NCBI GenBank assembly: GCA_026954325.1
Contig: JAIXKK010000205.1
Span: 1 to 64,000 of the forward strand
Origin: Bryobacterales bacterium
GTDB lineage: Bacteria > Acidobacteriota > Terriglobia > Bryobacterales > Bryobacteraceae
DNA: 64,000 nucleotides
Direction of reading: 5' to 3'
The notes under the pieces are model-generated. The model saw only the letters and a list, made by a program, of their open reading frames with translations. It made no database searches and was not told where the DNA came from. Position numbers and translations under genes: made by a program. The first letter of the stretch is position 1. Each line of letters starts with the position of its first letter. Below, piece after piece: positions 55,620 through 64,000 of the stretch.

Positions 55620-57163
55620 GCCCCGGCAGCGTCCAGTCGCGGATCTTCCACCGCGTGCCCACAGGCAAAGTGATACACCACCTGCCCTTCTTCCAGGTCC
55701 AGGTAACGGTGAACCTGGTCGTCATAAAACGCGCCGATCCCTGTCGACCGGAACCCCATTGCCTCCGAGGCGACATATAGACGTTGGCCCGTGCACCCCG
55801 CCTCGAAGAAGACGTAGCGGTAGCCGCGGGCGCCGTGGTCCCGGATCGCGCGTTCCAGGTTGGCAACCATGGAAAACGTGACGCAGGAATTTCCCGCCAG
55901 ATGCTGCCCCAGGCTCAAGCCCGCCGCCATCACCCGCTGATCACCCTGGCGTACGCACTCGAGCGTGTCCGATTCCGGCCAGTAGCGATAGATCCCCGGA
56001 TTCATCCCCGAGACGCGATGAATGTAGAGGTAAAGCCGCAAGTAGCGGGCGGAGGCGCCGCCGGACAGATCCCCCTCGAAGTCCGCGTGGAATGGCCGCG
56101 CCGCCGTCGACAGAAGCTTCGAAAGCTGCTCGTACGAGATACTCTCGAGGCCGCCCCGAAAATCGAGAGCCGAACGGCGATGCCGCACAACAGCGGCAAA
56201 CGGAGATTCGGAGGTCGCAAGCGGCGCGAGCGCGTATTCACCCTCTCCGTCGTCTCCCGGCGCCGGTTGGGCCACCGGGGCCAGTGGAGCCTCCAGACTC
56301 GTGGCCCGGTGCGCCTCGCCGATCATTGGATACTCCACCTGCTCTCCCGACAGCCGGTTGCCGACACCACCGAACCACTTTCCCGCTTCGGCGGGGCGCG
56401 CCTCCAAGGGAATCCCCGACCCTTGAATAGCCGCCAGCAGCATCGGCCACTCATCTTCCAGGCCCAGCAGACGCGCCACCTCCGCATCGGGAAAATGACC
56501 CAGGGCAAATGCTTCGCAGCCTAATGCCCGGGCGGCCAGCGCCAGGCTCTCCCAGGCGTGCCCAATATCGTGCAGGCAGTAACGGTACGCACGCTCGCGA
56601 TACTTCCATGCCTCCCGCCAGGCGATGGAAGTGAGCACGAACACCAGCGGAGCATCCCGGAGCCAGGGAGCCATCGCCAGTTCCGCCAATTTCCGGCCCA
56701 TTTCGCCGCCGCGCATTCGCTGCCCGGCCATATGGGACGAGCAGCGATAGTGATACAACCCGTCGTCCCATCCGGCGAGCCCGCGCGCGGCAAAGTGGAA
56801 CTCCGTCGGGTGCAGATTCCCTGAGGAAGGATTCACCCGCAGCGCGTAGCGGTAGCCCGTGGACGGAACAACCTTCGTCGCGCTGATGGCGGCGCCGTGG
56901 TAGAGCAGCGAAGAGAGAAACCCGGCGCCGTCCTTCGCCACCGCCTCGCCGCTCACCCCGGAAAGCACGGCCAAAGCGGGCGCCGCGGGCTCGGGGCAAT
57001 CCGCCGGCAGATCGAGCACCGGCGCACCCTCGTAATGGCGGAACGGACTGGGCATATTGGCCCAATCGAGTGTGTGCGGGCGGGCGTAGAGCCTTTCGAG
57101 TGTATGCTTCGTCGCCTCATGATAGGCGGCGACGGTTTTCAGGGCGTGATCAGACGGCGGCAA
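55616..57163 (-). CDS. SagB-type double nitroreductase-fold oxidoreductase
   Basis: A 515-residue flavin oxidoreductase with two nitroreductase-like halves. The first covers about residues 90-250 (RVNPSSGNLHPTEFHFAARG, YRYCLHDIGHAWESLALAAR). The second covers about 320-505 (RHRRSALDFRGGLESISYEQ, YRYVFFEAGCTGQRLYVASE). SagB enzymes oxidise azolines to azoles in TOMM peptides. No YcaO/SagD cyclodehydratase or precursor gene lies nearby, so this is a standalone member of unknown substrate. Confidence 0.85.
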   Translation of the reverse strand: MPPSDHALKTVAAYHEATKHTLERLYARPHTLDWANMPSPFRHYEGAPVLDLPADCPEPAAPALAVLSGVSGEAVAKDGAGFLSSLLYHGAAISATKVVPSTGYRYALRVNPSSGNLHPTEFHFAARGLAGWDDGLYHYRCSSHMAGQRMRGGEMGRKLAELAMAPWLRDAPLVFVLTSIAWREAWKYRERAYRYCLHDIGHAWESLALAARALGCEAFALGHFPDAEVARLLGLEDEWPMLLAAIQGSGIPLEARPAEAGKWFGGVGNRLSGEQVEYPMIGEAHRATSLEAPLAPVAQPAPGDDGEGEYALAPLATSESPFAAVVRHRRSALDFRGGLESISYEQLSKLLSTAARPFHADFEGDLSGGASARYLRLYLYIHRVSGMNPGIYRYWPESDTLECVRQGDQRVMAAGLSLGQHLAGNSCVTFSMVANLERAIRDHGARGYRYVFFEAGCTGQRLYVASEAMGFRSTGIGAFYDDQVHRYLDLEEGQVVYHFACGHAVEDPRLDAAGA

Positions 57164-57368
57164 CTTCCATCATAGGAACACCGCCGCCCTCGAAGACAAA
57201 GTTCCGTGTGCGGGAGCGCGAGCCGCCATTCAAATACGGATCCGCCAGGCTTCCCTCGAGCGCCGCCGGCAAAACAAACAAAAGCAAGAAGAATTTCCCG
57301 GAAAGAGAAGCTTGCCTTCTCAAGGAAGTTAAGCGGAATCTTCTATTTCGATGAAGATTATTGACCAG

Positions 57369-57647
57369 CTAGCGCACCCGGCGCACGCCGTAGCGGTTCA
57401 AGGCGAATGCGAGGATTTGCAGGACGGCGGCCACCGCCAGCCACACCTGCCAGTGGGAGAAAAACCCTTTGGAGATGGCGAATTCGCCGGTCAGTCCGAT
57501 GTCCGCGCAGATGCGCCAGACGGCCAGCACTCCGGCCATGACCGCGGCCGGCGTGAGCAGCGCCGCGGCGCCGGCGGCCAGATGCTGGTTCTTGCCCTCC
57601 ACGCGCTTTACGCGCGGGCCCTCGTCGAAGCGGACGCGTACGCGCAT
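57369..57647 (-). CDS. Small two-helix membrane protein
   Basis: A 92-residue protein with two membrane helices (about 25-43 AAGAAALLTPAAVMAGVLAV, and 65-83 HWQVWLAVAAVLQILAFAL). Its ATG at 57647 has AAGG five bases upstream, supporting a real gene. It is divergent from the Gfo/Idh/MocA gene with only 39 bases between start codons. No family is recognised. Confidence 0.55.
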   Translation of the reverse strand: MRVRVRFDEGPRVKRVEGKNQHLAAGAAALLTPAAVMAGVLAVWRICADIGLTGEFAISKGFFSHWQVWLAVAAVLQILAFALNRYGVRRVR

Positions 57648-57686
57648 CTCGCCTTCAGTCTATCAACATGCGGTAGAGTGTGTGAT

Positions 57687-58829
57687 ATGCGCAAGTTGAA
57701 AACGGCCATTATCGGGACGGGATTCATGGGGAAAGTCCACTCGGAGAACGTGCGGCGGTTGGGCAACGTGGAGGTTGCCGCCGTTGCCGGATCGAGCGGC
57801 GCCCGGGCTAAAGCCTTCGCGGACTCGATCGGCGTGGACAATTCCACGGGTGACTACCGGACCATTCTCGAGGACAAATCGATTGACGCGGTCCACGTGC
57901 TCACCCCCAATGCGCTGCACTTTCCCGTGACGATGGCCGCGCTCGAGGCGGGCAAGGCGGTGCTTTGCGAGAAGCCTTTGACGCTCGACGCCGGCGAGGC
58001 GCGGCAGATGTTGGATTTGGCCGAGAAGAAGGGGTTGGCTCACTGCGTACAACACAACCTGCGCTACTACCCCGTCGTCCAGCACATCCGGCAGATGATC
58101 GCCGCCGGCGAATTGGGAGACATCCTGATTGTGCAGGGCACCTATTCGCAGGACTGGCTCCTTTATGACACCGATTACAACTGGCGCGTCGAGAAAGGAC
58201 CCAATGGCGCGCTGCGCGCCGTGGGCGATATCGGCTCCCACTGGATGGACATGATCCAGCATCTTACAGGCCTCAAGATCACGGCGATGTGCGCCGAACT
58301 GGCCACGTTCCACAAGACGCGCCGCAAGCCGAAGCATTCGGTGGAGACATTCACGGGCAAGACGCTTCGCGCCGAAGACTATGACGAAATTCCGGTGGAG
58401 ACGGAGGATTTCGGCATGGTGCTGCTCCACCTGGGCGGACGGGCGCGCGGCGCCTACACCGTCAGCCAGATGTCGGCGGGCAACAAGAACCGTTTCGCCT
58501 TCGAAATATATGGCACCAGGGGCGGCGCGCAGTGGAACCAGGAGCGGCCGGATGAGTTATGGATCGGCAACCGCAATTCGCCGAACCAGGTGATCGTGAA
58601 GGATCCTTCGCTGCTGCGAGGGCCCGCGCAGGGCTTCGCCGATCTGCCCGGCGGCCACAGCGAAGGCTATGACGATTCGCACAAGCAGGTCTTCAAGCGG
58701 TTCTACGCGAAGGTAGCCGATCCTTCCGCCCCGGTGGATTACCCCACGTTCGCGGATGGATTGTGGGGCATGCATCTCTTAGGGAAGGTGCTGGAAAGCG
58801 CCACAAAGCGCGCCTGGGTGGATTGCTAA
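57687..58829 (+). CDS. Gfo/Idh/MocA family oxidoreductase
   Basis: NAD(P)-dependent sugar or inositol-type dehydrogenase of 380 residues. Rossmann fold AIIGTGFMGKVHSENV, then the family lysine in VLCEKPLTLDAGEA (about residues 92-105) and catalytic-site region GDIGSHWMDMIQHLTG. The C-terminal fold has the usual FEIYGTRGGAQWNQERP. It lies beside the sulfatase and may oxidise sugars released from sulfated glycans; this is inference from context. The start is the ATG at 57687. Confidence 0.93.
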   Translation: MRKLKTAIIGTGFMGKVHSENVRRLGNVEVAAVAGSSGARAKAFADSIGVDNSTGDYRTILEDKSIDAVHVLTPNALHFPVTMAALEAGKAVLCEKPLTLDAGEARQMLDLAEKKGLAHCVQHNLRYYPVVQHIRQMIAAGELGDILIVQGTYSQDWLLYDTDYNWRVEKGPNGALRAVGDIGSHWMDMIQHLTGLKITAMCAELATFHKTRRKPKHSVETFTGKTLRAEDYDEIPVETEDFGMVLLHLGGRARGAYTVSQMSAGNKNRFAFEIYGTRGGAQWNQERPDELWIGNRNSPNQVIVKDPSLLRGPAQGFADLPGGHSEGYDDSHKQVFKRFYAKVADPSAPVDYPTFADGLWGMHLLGKVLESATKRAWVDC

Positions 58830-58972
58830 CGCCCCATCACGCCCCTGGCGGCCGCCGCGATGGCGCAGAGAAACACGAGGAACAGTACGCCGTAGTGAAT
58901 CCAGTGCCGCGTGAAGACGATGACGTTCACCAGCCAGTGGCGTTCTTCGATACCATCGGGAAGCACTCGCAT
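58826..58972 (-). CDS. Possible 48-residue single-helix membrane protein
   Basis: A short open frame beginning MRVLPDGIEERHWLVN, with one hydrophobic helix IHYGVLFLVFLCAIAAAA and ending GVMGR. GGTGA lies about five bases before the ATG at 58972. Its stop overlaps the end of the Gfo/Idh/MocA gene. Small membrane proteins like this are often missed, but chance is not excluded because no homology was checked. Confidence 0.35.
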   Translation of the reverse strand: MRVLPDGIEERHWLVNVIVFTRHWIHYGVLFLVFLCAIAAAARGVMGR

Positions 58973-59083
58973 ACGTTCACCAATATGCGGGAGACGGCGC
59001 GCATTTCCCATAGAACCCGCCCTTCCCGGCGAACGGCAAAGTTCCGGTACTCCCCTTGAAATCTCCCAGTACCGTGAGATGTA

Positions 59084-60508
59084 ATGAACGGGTTCATGCC
59101 ACACCGACTTACCAGGCGCTCCTTCTGCGCGGCCGCCGGGCCCGCTCTCGCGCAAACCGCGCCCTCGAAGCCGAACATCGTCCTCGTGCTGATGGACAAT
59201 CTCGGCTGGGGCGAACTTGGAGTCTACGGCGGCGGAATCCTGCGCGGGTCCGCCACGCCGCGCATCGACAAACTGGCCGGCGAAGGAATGCGGCTGCTCA
59301 ATTTCAACGTCGAGGCGCAGTGTGTTCCGAGCCGCGCCGCTCTCCTGACGGGGCGCTACGCCGTCCGCACGGGCAACGGGTCGGTGCCGCTCGATACGCC
59401 GGTTTACGGGCTCACGAAGTGGGAATACACGATGGCCGAAATGCTGTCGGACGCCGGGTATTCGACGGCGATGTATGGGAAGTGGCACCTGGGACAGACG
59501 AAAGGCCGGTTCCCCACCGACCACGGTTTCGAGGAGTGGTACGGGATTCCGAACTCGTCGAATGACGCCTTCTGGCCGGGCAATCCGCGGTTCCGTCCGG
59601 GCTCCCATCCGTTCGTCAAGTACGCGCACATCACGGAGTCGCGGCGCGGCCAGGAACCGCGCGAGGTGAAACTCTACGACCTCAAGGCGCGCGCCGCGAT
59701 TGACCGGGAGATCACGGAGCGGGCGATCGCCTACATGAGGCGCAAGACGCAAGAACGGAAACCGTTCTTTTTGTTTTTGCCCTATACACAGGTGCACATG
59801 CCGGTGCTGCCCGATCCGGAGTTCGAGGGCAAGACGAGGAACGGCGAGTTCGCCGACGTGCTCGCGCAGGTGGATGCGTTTACGGGCCGGCTGCTCGATG
59901 AGATGGACCGGCTGGGCATCCGCGACAACACTATATTCCTCTTCACTTCGGACAACGGCGGCGAGGCGACAGCGCCGTACCACGGTTTTAACGGGCCTTG
60001 GAGAGGGACGTATTTCACTGCGTACGAAGGCTCCCTGCGCGCCCCGTTCCTCAGCCGCTGGCCCGGCAAGATCCCGGCCGGGGCCATCAGCAACGAGATA
60101 GTGCACGAGATGGACCTGTTCCCCACGTTCGCCCGCATCGCCGGCGGCAACGTGCCGAAGGACCGCGTCTTCGACGGCATCGACCAACTCGATTTCTTCC
60201 TCGGCGGGAAGGAGCAATCGAACCGCGAATCGCTGGTCATCTATCTTGGCAATGAGATCTATGGGGTGAAGTGGCGCAACTGGAAGATGATGATGCGGGA
60301 GGTGAGCCGCGGATTCGGCCAACCGGTGGAACAATACAGCTTCCCATTGTGGTTCGATCTCTACACCGATCCCAAGGAGGAAAACCCGCTCGATCCGCGG
60401 TTTGTCGAGAATCTGTGGGTGCGCTGGCCCACGGGTCAGGTGCTCATTGATCACCGGGAGTCGCTGAAGAAGGAGCCGCCGATCCGCCCGGGGACGCCTG
60501 ATCCGTAA
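59084..60508 (+). CDS. Sulfatase (arylsulfatase family), exported
   Basis: Hydrolyses a sulfate ester using formylglycine. The CxPSR motif is C80-VPSR84 with AALLTGR following; C80 must be converted to formylglycine. Metal-site acidic residues lie in LVLMDNLGWGELG (D38) and TSDNGGEATAPYHG. A Tat-type signal (TRRSFCAAAGPALAQ) suggests export as a folded enzyme. No formylglycine-generating enzyme is in the window. Its 3' end overlaps the opposite-strand M20 peptidase gene by 65 bases. Confidence 0.92.
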   Translation: MNGFMPHRLTRRSFCAAAGPALAQTAPSKPNIVLVLMDNLGWGELGVYGGGILRGSATPRIDKLAGEGMRLLNFNVEAQCVPSRAALLTGRYAVRTGNGSVPLDTPVYGLTKWEYTMAEMLSDAGYSTAMYGKWHLGQTKGRFPTDHGFEEWYGIPNSSNDAFWPGNPRFRPGSHPFVKYAHITESRRGQEPREVKLYDLKARAAIDREITERAIAYMRRKTQERKPFFLFLPYTQVHMPVLPDPEFEGKTRNGEFADVLAQVDAFTGRLLDEMDRLGIRDNTIFLFTSDNGGEATAPYHGFNGPWRGTYFTAYEGSLRAPFLSRWPGKIPAGAISNEIVHEMDLFPTFARIAGGNVPKDRVFDGIDQLDFFLGGKEQSNRESLVIYLGNEIYGVKWRNWKMMMREVSRGFGQPVEQYSFPLWFDLYTDPKEENPLDPRFVENLWVRWPTGQVLIDHRESLKKEPPIRPGTPDP

Positions 60509-61679
60509 CCACGCCGCAGAACTCCATGGCGGCGAGCGCGTACATCCTTGCGCAGTGCGCCAGGCGCTCCAGAGAAACCCGCTCGTTGTCCGAATGAGCT
60601 GTTTCGTGCGCCGGTCCATAGTAGATGGCGGGGACTCCGGCCTCGTTCGCGAAGAGGTTCGCGTCGCCCACCAGCGCCATTCCGATTTGGGGCGGCGCAT
60701 GTCCGGCGAGGCGCTCCCCGGCGGTGGAAAATGCCTGCACGATCGGGTGCGAGGCCGGTGTTTCGAAGGGTTCCCGCGTGGCCTCGAGGGAGTACTCGAA
60801 GGACAGCCCGGATTGCAGCGCCAGGCGGGCGCAGAGGGAATCCAGCGCCTCCCGGATCCCGGCTTGCGTCTTGCCCGGCATCCAACGCCATGTTCCGAGG
60901 ACGCGGATAGGCGTGGGCAGGCGGTTCACGTAGTCGCCGGCCTCGATCATGCCTACATTGAGTTGCTCGCGGCCGCATAGCGGGTGCGGCGGCGCGGAGG
61001 CAAACTCGCGTTCGAGCCGTTCGAATTCGAGCAGCAGCCGGCCCAGCCACCTGGCTGGATTCTGCTCATAGGGGACCTTGATCGTGTGGATGGGGCCGCG
61101 CGGGCTGGAGATGGTGATGCGGTAGATGGTGGAGCCCAAGCTCGCGGTCCAGAGCGCGCAGGGTCCTTCGACAATGACGATGGCGCCGGCGGTGATGTGG
61201 CGCTCCCGAAGGCGGGTGATGAGGCGACGCGGCCCCTCCTTCTTGCCGGCGGGTGTTTCATGGCCGATCACGCCGGTCATCCAGAGGCCGCCGGCGAGCC
61301 TGATGCCCGCCTTGCGCAGGGCCGATGCGGCGTGGACCATCGCCACCAGGCCGCCCTTCATATCCTCGGCGCCGCGGCCGATGATCCAATCACCCTCGCG
61401 GCCGGGCGGCAGGCTGTTGCCGATGGGAATGGTGTCCGTATGGCCGTTGAACACGAGTGCGAGGCCCGCGCCGGCCCCCGGGACGTGGGCATAGACGTTG
61501 GGCCGCGATGGCTCCACCTCGTCGAGGACAGGGTGAAAGCCTTCGCGGCGCAGCAACTCCGCGAGGAATACGGAGCCGGGTCCTTCGCTTCCGGTTTCAC
61601 TGCGCACTCCGAGAAAGGCAAGCGTGTCGCGCGCGATGGCTTCCGCGTCGATGTGCGCGAGCATGTCGCCGAAGTTCAT
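60444..61679 (-). CDS. M20 family metallopeptidase / deacylase
   Basis: Zinc-dependent amidohydrolase of the ArgE/DapE/CPG2 group, 411 residues. Metal and catalytic residues lie in VFNGHTDTIPIG (H and the following D), GRGAEDMKGGLVAM (bridging aspartate) and MTGVIGHETPAG (catalytic glutamate region). The dimerisation-type lid domain is in the middle. The substrate is unknown. The ATG at 61679 is preferred; the frame is open to 61703. Convergent with the sulfatase. Confidence 0.88.
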   Translation of the reverse strand: MNFGDMLAHIDAEAIARDTLAFLGVRSETGSEGPGSVFLAELLRREGFHPVLDEVEPSRPNVYAHVPGAGAGLALVFNGHTDTIPIGNSLPPGREGDWIIGRGAEDMKGGLVAMVHAASALRKAGIRLAGGLWMTGVIGHETPAGKKEGPRRLITRLRERHITAGAIVIVEGPCALWTASLGSTIYRITISSPRGPIHTIKVPYEQNPARWLGRLLLEFERLEREFASAPPHPLCGREQLNVGMIEAGDYVNRLPTPIRVLGTWRWMPGKTQAGIREALDSLCARLALQSGLSFEYSLEATREPFETPASHPIVQAFSTAGERLAGHAPPQIGMALVGDANLFANEAGVPAIYYGPAHETAHSDNERVSLERLAHCARMYALAAMEFCGVVTDQASPGGSAAPSSATPGDQ

Positions 61680-61844
61680 TGGAAGCCCACCCATGCCACG
61701 CAAGACGCGTACCGAGTTCTATCCGCGAGGCGGAGCAAGGCGATGAGCTTCGAACCCCCGGCCGGCGCGGCATCCGGCCGCCGTACCGGGGAGGTCCTTT
61801 GCAACGGGAAGAAGGAACGCACCTTTAGAGAATATCTCAGGCAC

Positions 61845-61850
61845 TATAAT
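61845..61850 (+). promoter_or_regulatory. -10 element, near-leaderless start of second ggt
   Basis: A perfect TATAAT lies eight bases before the ATG at 61858. Transcription from it would start at or within a base or two of the start codon, so the gene is probably leaderless or nearly so; no Shine-Dalgarno is visible. Confidence 0.6.
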
Positions 61851-61857
61851 CAGACAC

Positions 61858-63552
61858 ATGCCGGCACTACTGCTCACGGCGCTTCTCTCCATTGCCTGCC
61901 AGGCGCAGGATCCGGGCGAGGTCAAGGATCCGGTCTGGCGAACGCTGGTGATGGGCACGCACGGGATGGTGGCGGCGGAGCATCCGCTCGAGGCGCGCGC
62001 CGGGTTGCACGTGCTGGAGCGCGGCGGGAACGCGATCGATGCCGCGGTTGCGGTGTTCTATATGACGGGCGTGGTGGAGCAACACCAGGCGGGCATTGGC
62101 GGGGACGCGTTCATTCTGGCTTATCTCGCGAAGCAGAAGCAGGTGATCTTCATCAACGCGACGGGACCCGCGCCGAAGCTGGCGACCGTGGAGCGGTACC
62201 GCAAGGAGGGCGGCATTCCGGGAAGCGGCATCCTCGCGAGTACGGTTCCCGGAGCCGTTGGGGGATTCGATCTGGCGCTGCGCAAGTACGGCACGCGCAA
62301 GTATCCGGAGTTGCTCGGGGAGGCGATCGAAGCGGCGAGGGACGGGCATCCGCTGACGCACTGGTGCGCGGGCAACCACAACGCGGCGATTGCGAAGTTG
62401 TCTCCGTATCCGGGTTCGGTCAAGGCACTGTTGAAGAATGGCGGTCCGTTCGAGCCGGGCGATGTATTCAGGCAGCCTGACCTTGCGCGTACGCTCGAGT
62501 TGATGGCGCGCGAGGGCGCGGACACGTTCTACCGCGGAAAACTCGCACACCTCACATCGGACTTCTATGTGAAGCATGACGGCGTGCTGCGCTACGAGGA
62601 TCTTGCGTCTTACCAGCCGGAAGAGGGTCCGCCGATCCGTACGAGTTACAAGGGCTACGACGTGTATGAAGCCTCGCCGGGTTCGCAAGGGATCGTGCTG
62701 CTGGAGTCGCTGAATATGCTGGAGCCCGCGGACCTCAAAGCGATGGGGCACAACACCGCGCCGTACATTCATACGCTGGTGGAGACGTTGAAGCTGGCCT
62801 TCGCCGATCGGGACCATTGGGTGGCGGACCAGCGATTCTATAAGACGCCCACCGAGCAGTTGCTTTCGAAGCGCTATGCCGCGGAGCGGCGCAAGCTGAT
62901 TGATCCGGACCATGCGCATCCGGGGGCGGCGGCGTACGGCAACCCCGGGGAGACGTCGTCGTTCTCGATTGCCGACCGCTACGGCAACCTGGTGTCGGTG
63001 ACGCACAGCAACAACGGCACGTTCGGCAGCGGGGTGGTGGTGGAAGGCGGCGGATATGTGCTCAACAACCGGCTGCAATATTTCAGCCTCAATGAGAAGG
63101 ATGCGAACGTGCTGGCGCCGGGCAAGCGCCCGCGGCACACCATCAACCCCGCGCTGGCCATGAAGGACGGCAAGCCATTGCTCGCCTGGAACACGCCCGG
63201 CGGCGACAATCAGCCGCAGTCGATGCTCCAGGCGTTTCTGAATATGGTGGAATTCGGCATGAACCCGCAGTTGGCGGTGGAGCAGCCGACGGTGCTGACG
63301 GCCAACTTTCACGCGTCGAACTATCCGCAGCCGGTTGGGGATAAACTGACGATACCGGAAGTGCTGGATTCGCGGACCGGCGACCAACTGCGGGCGAAGG
63401 GGCACCGTCTCGAGGTGACGAAAATGCAGCGGCCATACTCGCAGCAGCCCGCCGGAGCGGGAGCGATGAAGGTGGTGTGGATTGATCCGAAATCGGGTGT
63501 GATGTTCGGAGCAGTGAGTCCGGCGAAGGACGATTACGCGATGGGATGGTGA
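61858..63552 (+). CDS. ggt: Gamma-glutamyltransferase (second copy)
   Basis: Ntn-hydrolase paralogous to the copy at 27.9 kb, 564 residues. Nucleophile predicted at T366 (GETSSFSIAD), aligned with the autocleavage threonine. The GGT motifs LERGGNAIDAAVAV, TPGGDNQPQSMLQAF and VVVEGGGYVLNN are present. The serine after T366 replaces the usual second threonine. A short hydrophobic start (LLLTALLSIACQAQ) acts as signal peptide, and a lipobox is possible (LSIAC). It is followed three bases later by a PIG-L deacetylase gene. Confidence 0.9.
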   Translation: MPALLLTALLSIACQAQDPGEVKDPVWRTLVMGTHGMVAAEHPLEARAGLHVLERGGNAIDAAVAVFYMTGVVEQHQAGIGGDAFILAYLAKQKQVIFINATGPAPKLATVERYRKEGGIPGSGILASTVPGAVGGFDLALRKYGTRKYPELLGEAIEAARDGHPLTHWCAGNHNAAIAKLSPYPGSVKALLKNGGPFEPGDVFRQPDLARTLELMAREGADTFYRGKLAHLTSDFYVKHDGVLRYEDLASYQPEEGPPIRTSYKGYDVYEASPGSQGIVLLESLNMLEPADLKAMGHNTAPYIHTLVETLKLAFADRDHWVADQRFYKTPTEQLLSKRYAAERRKLIDPDHAHPGAAAYGNPGETSSFSIADRYGNLVSVTHSNNGTFGSGVVVEGGGYVLNNRLQYFSLNEKDANVLAPGKRPRHTINPALAMKDGKPLLAWNTPGGDNQPQSMLQAFLNMVEFGMNPQLAVEQPTVLTANFHASNYPQPVGDKLTIPEVLDSRTGDQLRAKGHRLEVTKMQRPYSQQPAGAGAMKVVWIDPKSGVMFGAVSPAKDDYAMGW

Positions 63553-63555
63553 GAC

Positions 63556-64000
63556 ATGGACAGACGCAAATTCATTGGAAGCTCGATGGGCGGCGGATTC
63601 GCCATGCAGGCGCCCGCTCAGGCGCAGACAGCAGGCGCACCGCACAACCTGCCTGCCGGGGCGACGCCCACGGCGTTCGCCAATCAAAGAACCGGCTACA
63701 ATCCGTTCACGGTTCCGGACTACTATACCTACGCGGACGATCTCCTCATCGAGCGCAACCGTCCGGGCAAGCCGCATCAAGGGAAGGTGCTGGCGGCCGT
63801 GCAGGCGCACTCCGATGACATTCCACTCTATGCCGGCGGGCTTGTAGCGAAACTGATCGACGAAGGCTACACCGGCTACCTGATCCGCATGTCGAATGAC
63901 GAGGCCGCCGGACGCACTCTCGGTTATGGCGTGGCGCAGAACGAGATCGACAACCAGGAGGTAGGCAAAGCGCTCGGCTGCGGGAAGACGTTCACGTTCT
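63556..64000 (+). CDS. PIG-L family deacetylase (N-terminal part, beyond window)
   Basis: The N-terminus has a twin-arginine-type start MDRRKFIGSSMGGGF, suggesting Tat export. From about residue 79 it shows the PIG-L metal motif AVQAHSDDIPLYAGG; the usual AHPDDE is HSDDI here, with the glutamate replaced by isoleucine. The family removes N-acetyl groups from GlcNAc conjugates. The frame is open to the right edge, so length and C-terminus are unknown. It follows ggt by three bases and may be co-transcribed with it. Confidence 0.8.
   Translation, partial: MDRRKFIGSSMGGGFAMQAPAQAQTAGAPHNLPAGATPTAFANQRTGYNPFTVPDYYTYADDLLIERNRPGKPHQGKVLAAVQAHSDDIPLYAGGLVAKLIDEGYTGYLIRMSNDEAAGRTLGYGVAQNEIDNQEVGKALGCGKTFTF

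Noticed and set aside
55616-57163. A RiPP/TOMM biosynthetic cluster around the SagB-like gene
   Set aside because: No YcaO or precursor-peptide gene is visible on either side; only the oxidoreductase is supported.
58826-60700. 624-codon minus-strand open frame across the sulfatase
   Set aside because: Shadow of the sulfatase; only its last ~48 codons, lying beyond the sulfatase, look protein-like and are listed separately.

Overview
The window is a GC-rich, densely coded bacterial chromosome segment. Its gene content points to an Acidobacteriota of the Solibacter/Bryobacter type. The clues are a giant secreted protein built of putative-Ig and IPT/TIG repeats, an SBBP-propeller/BACON/SLH surface protein, a winged-helix regulator fused to a PD40 (TolB-like) propeller, a b558-type three-gene succinate dehydrogenase, a standalone double SagB oxidoreductase and sulfatase/Gfo-Idh-MocA neighbours. 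The taxonomic call is inference; no 16S rRNA gene is present. I see no CRISPR array, insertion sequence, integrase or phage genes.

Layout. 1-6.1 kb: a B12-binding radical SAM enzyme cut by the left edge, a TPR protein, a coupled coaE-HtrA-ACT operon, a zinc metallopeptidase, a cytochrome c'-like protein and tRNA-Val(TAC). 6.2-13.9 kb: a 2H phosphoesterase, the SBBP/SLH surface protein, a damaged DUF2945 gene next to DUF488, a GAF/Ycf48-like pair, bactofilin and a methyltransferase-like protein. 13.9-23.4 kb: a secreted alpha-barrel protein, the roughly 7 kb repeat gene (interrupted by a 1-nt frameshift) and an antitoxin with a toxin relic. 23.4-37.6 kb: oligopeptidase B with an acyl-CoA ligase, an RNA methyltransferase coupled to a gamma-glutamyltransferase, a retropepsin-like protease, the winged-helix/PD40 regulator, a C-terminal processing protease, an amidase and a hybrid histidine kinase.

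37.6-38.8 kb is a scar region. The 5' half of a pectate-lyase-like gene is joined to the 3' end of an MBOAT/wax-synthase-like gene, followed by a membrane-protein gene with its middle missing. 38.9-47.3 kb: a TPR protein, a large secreted alpha/beta hydrolase, Mrp, and an operon of a polysaccharide-deacetylase-like protein, two paralogous NMT1-type binding lipoproteins and a small conserved protein. 47.4-51.9 kb: sdhCAB, then an OmpA-family lipoprotein with a clear terminator. 51.9-55.6 kb: a compact Tad/Flp pilus locus in which CpaB is fused in frame to a secretin domain, followed by tadB and tadC. 55.6-64 kb: SagB-type oxidoreductase, Gfo/Idh/MocA oxidoreductase, sulfatase, M20 peptidase, a second gamma-glutamyltransferase and a PIG-L family deacetylase cut by the right edge.

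The most unusual items are the CpaB-secretin fusion in a locus without its ATPase genes, the giant repeat gene with one missing base, and several deletion-like scars (DUF2945, pectate lyase/MBOAT, membrane protein, toxin relic). The scars are either genuine gene decay or assembly damage; read mapping would decide which.
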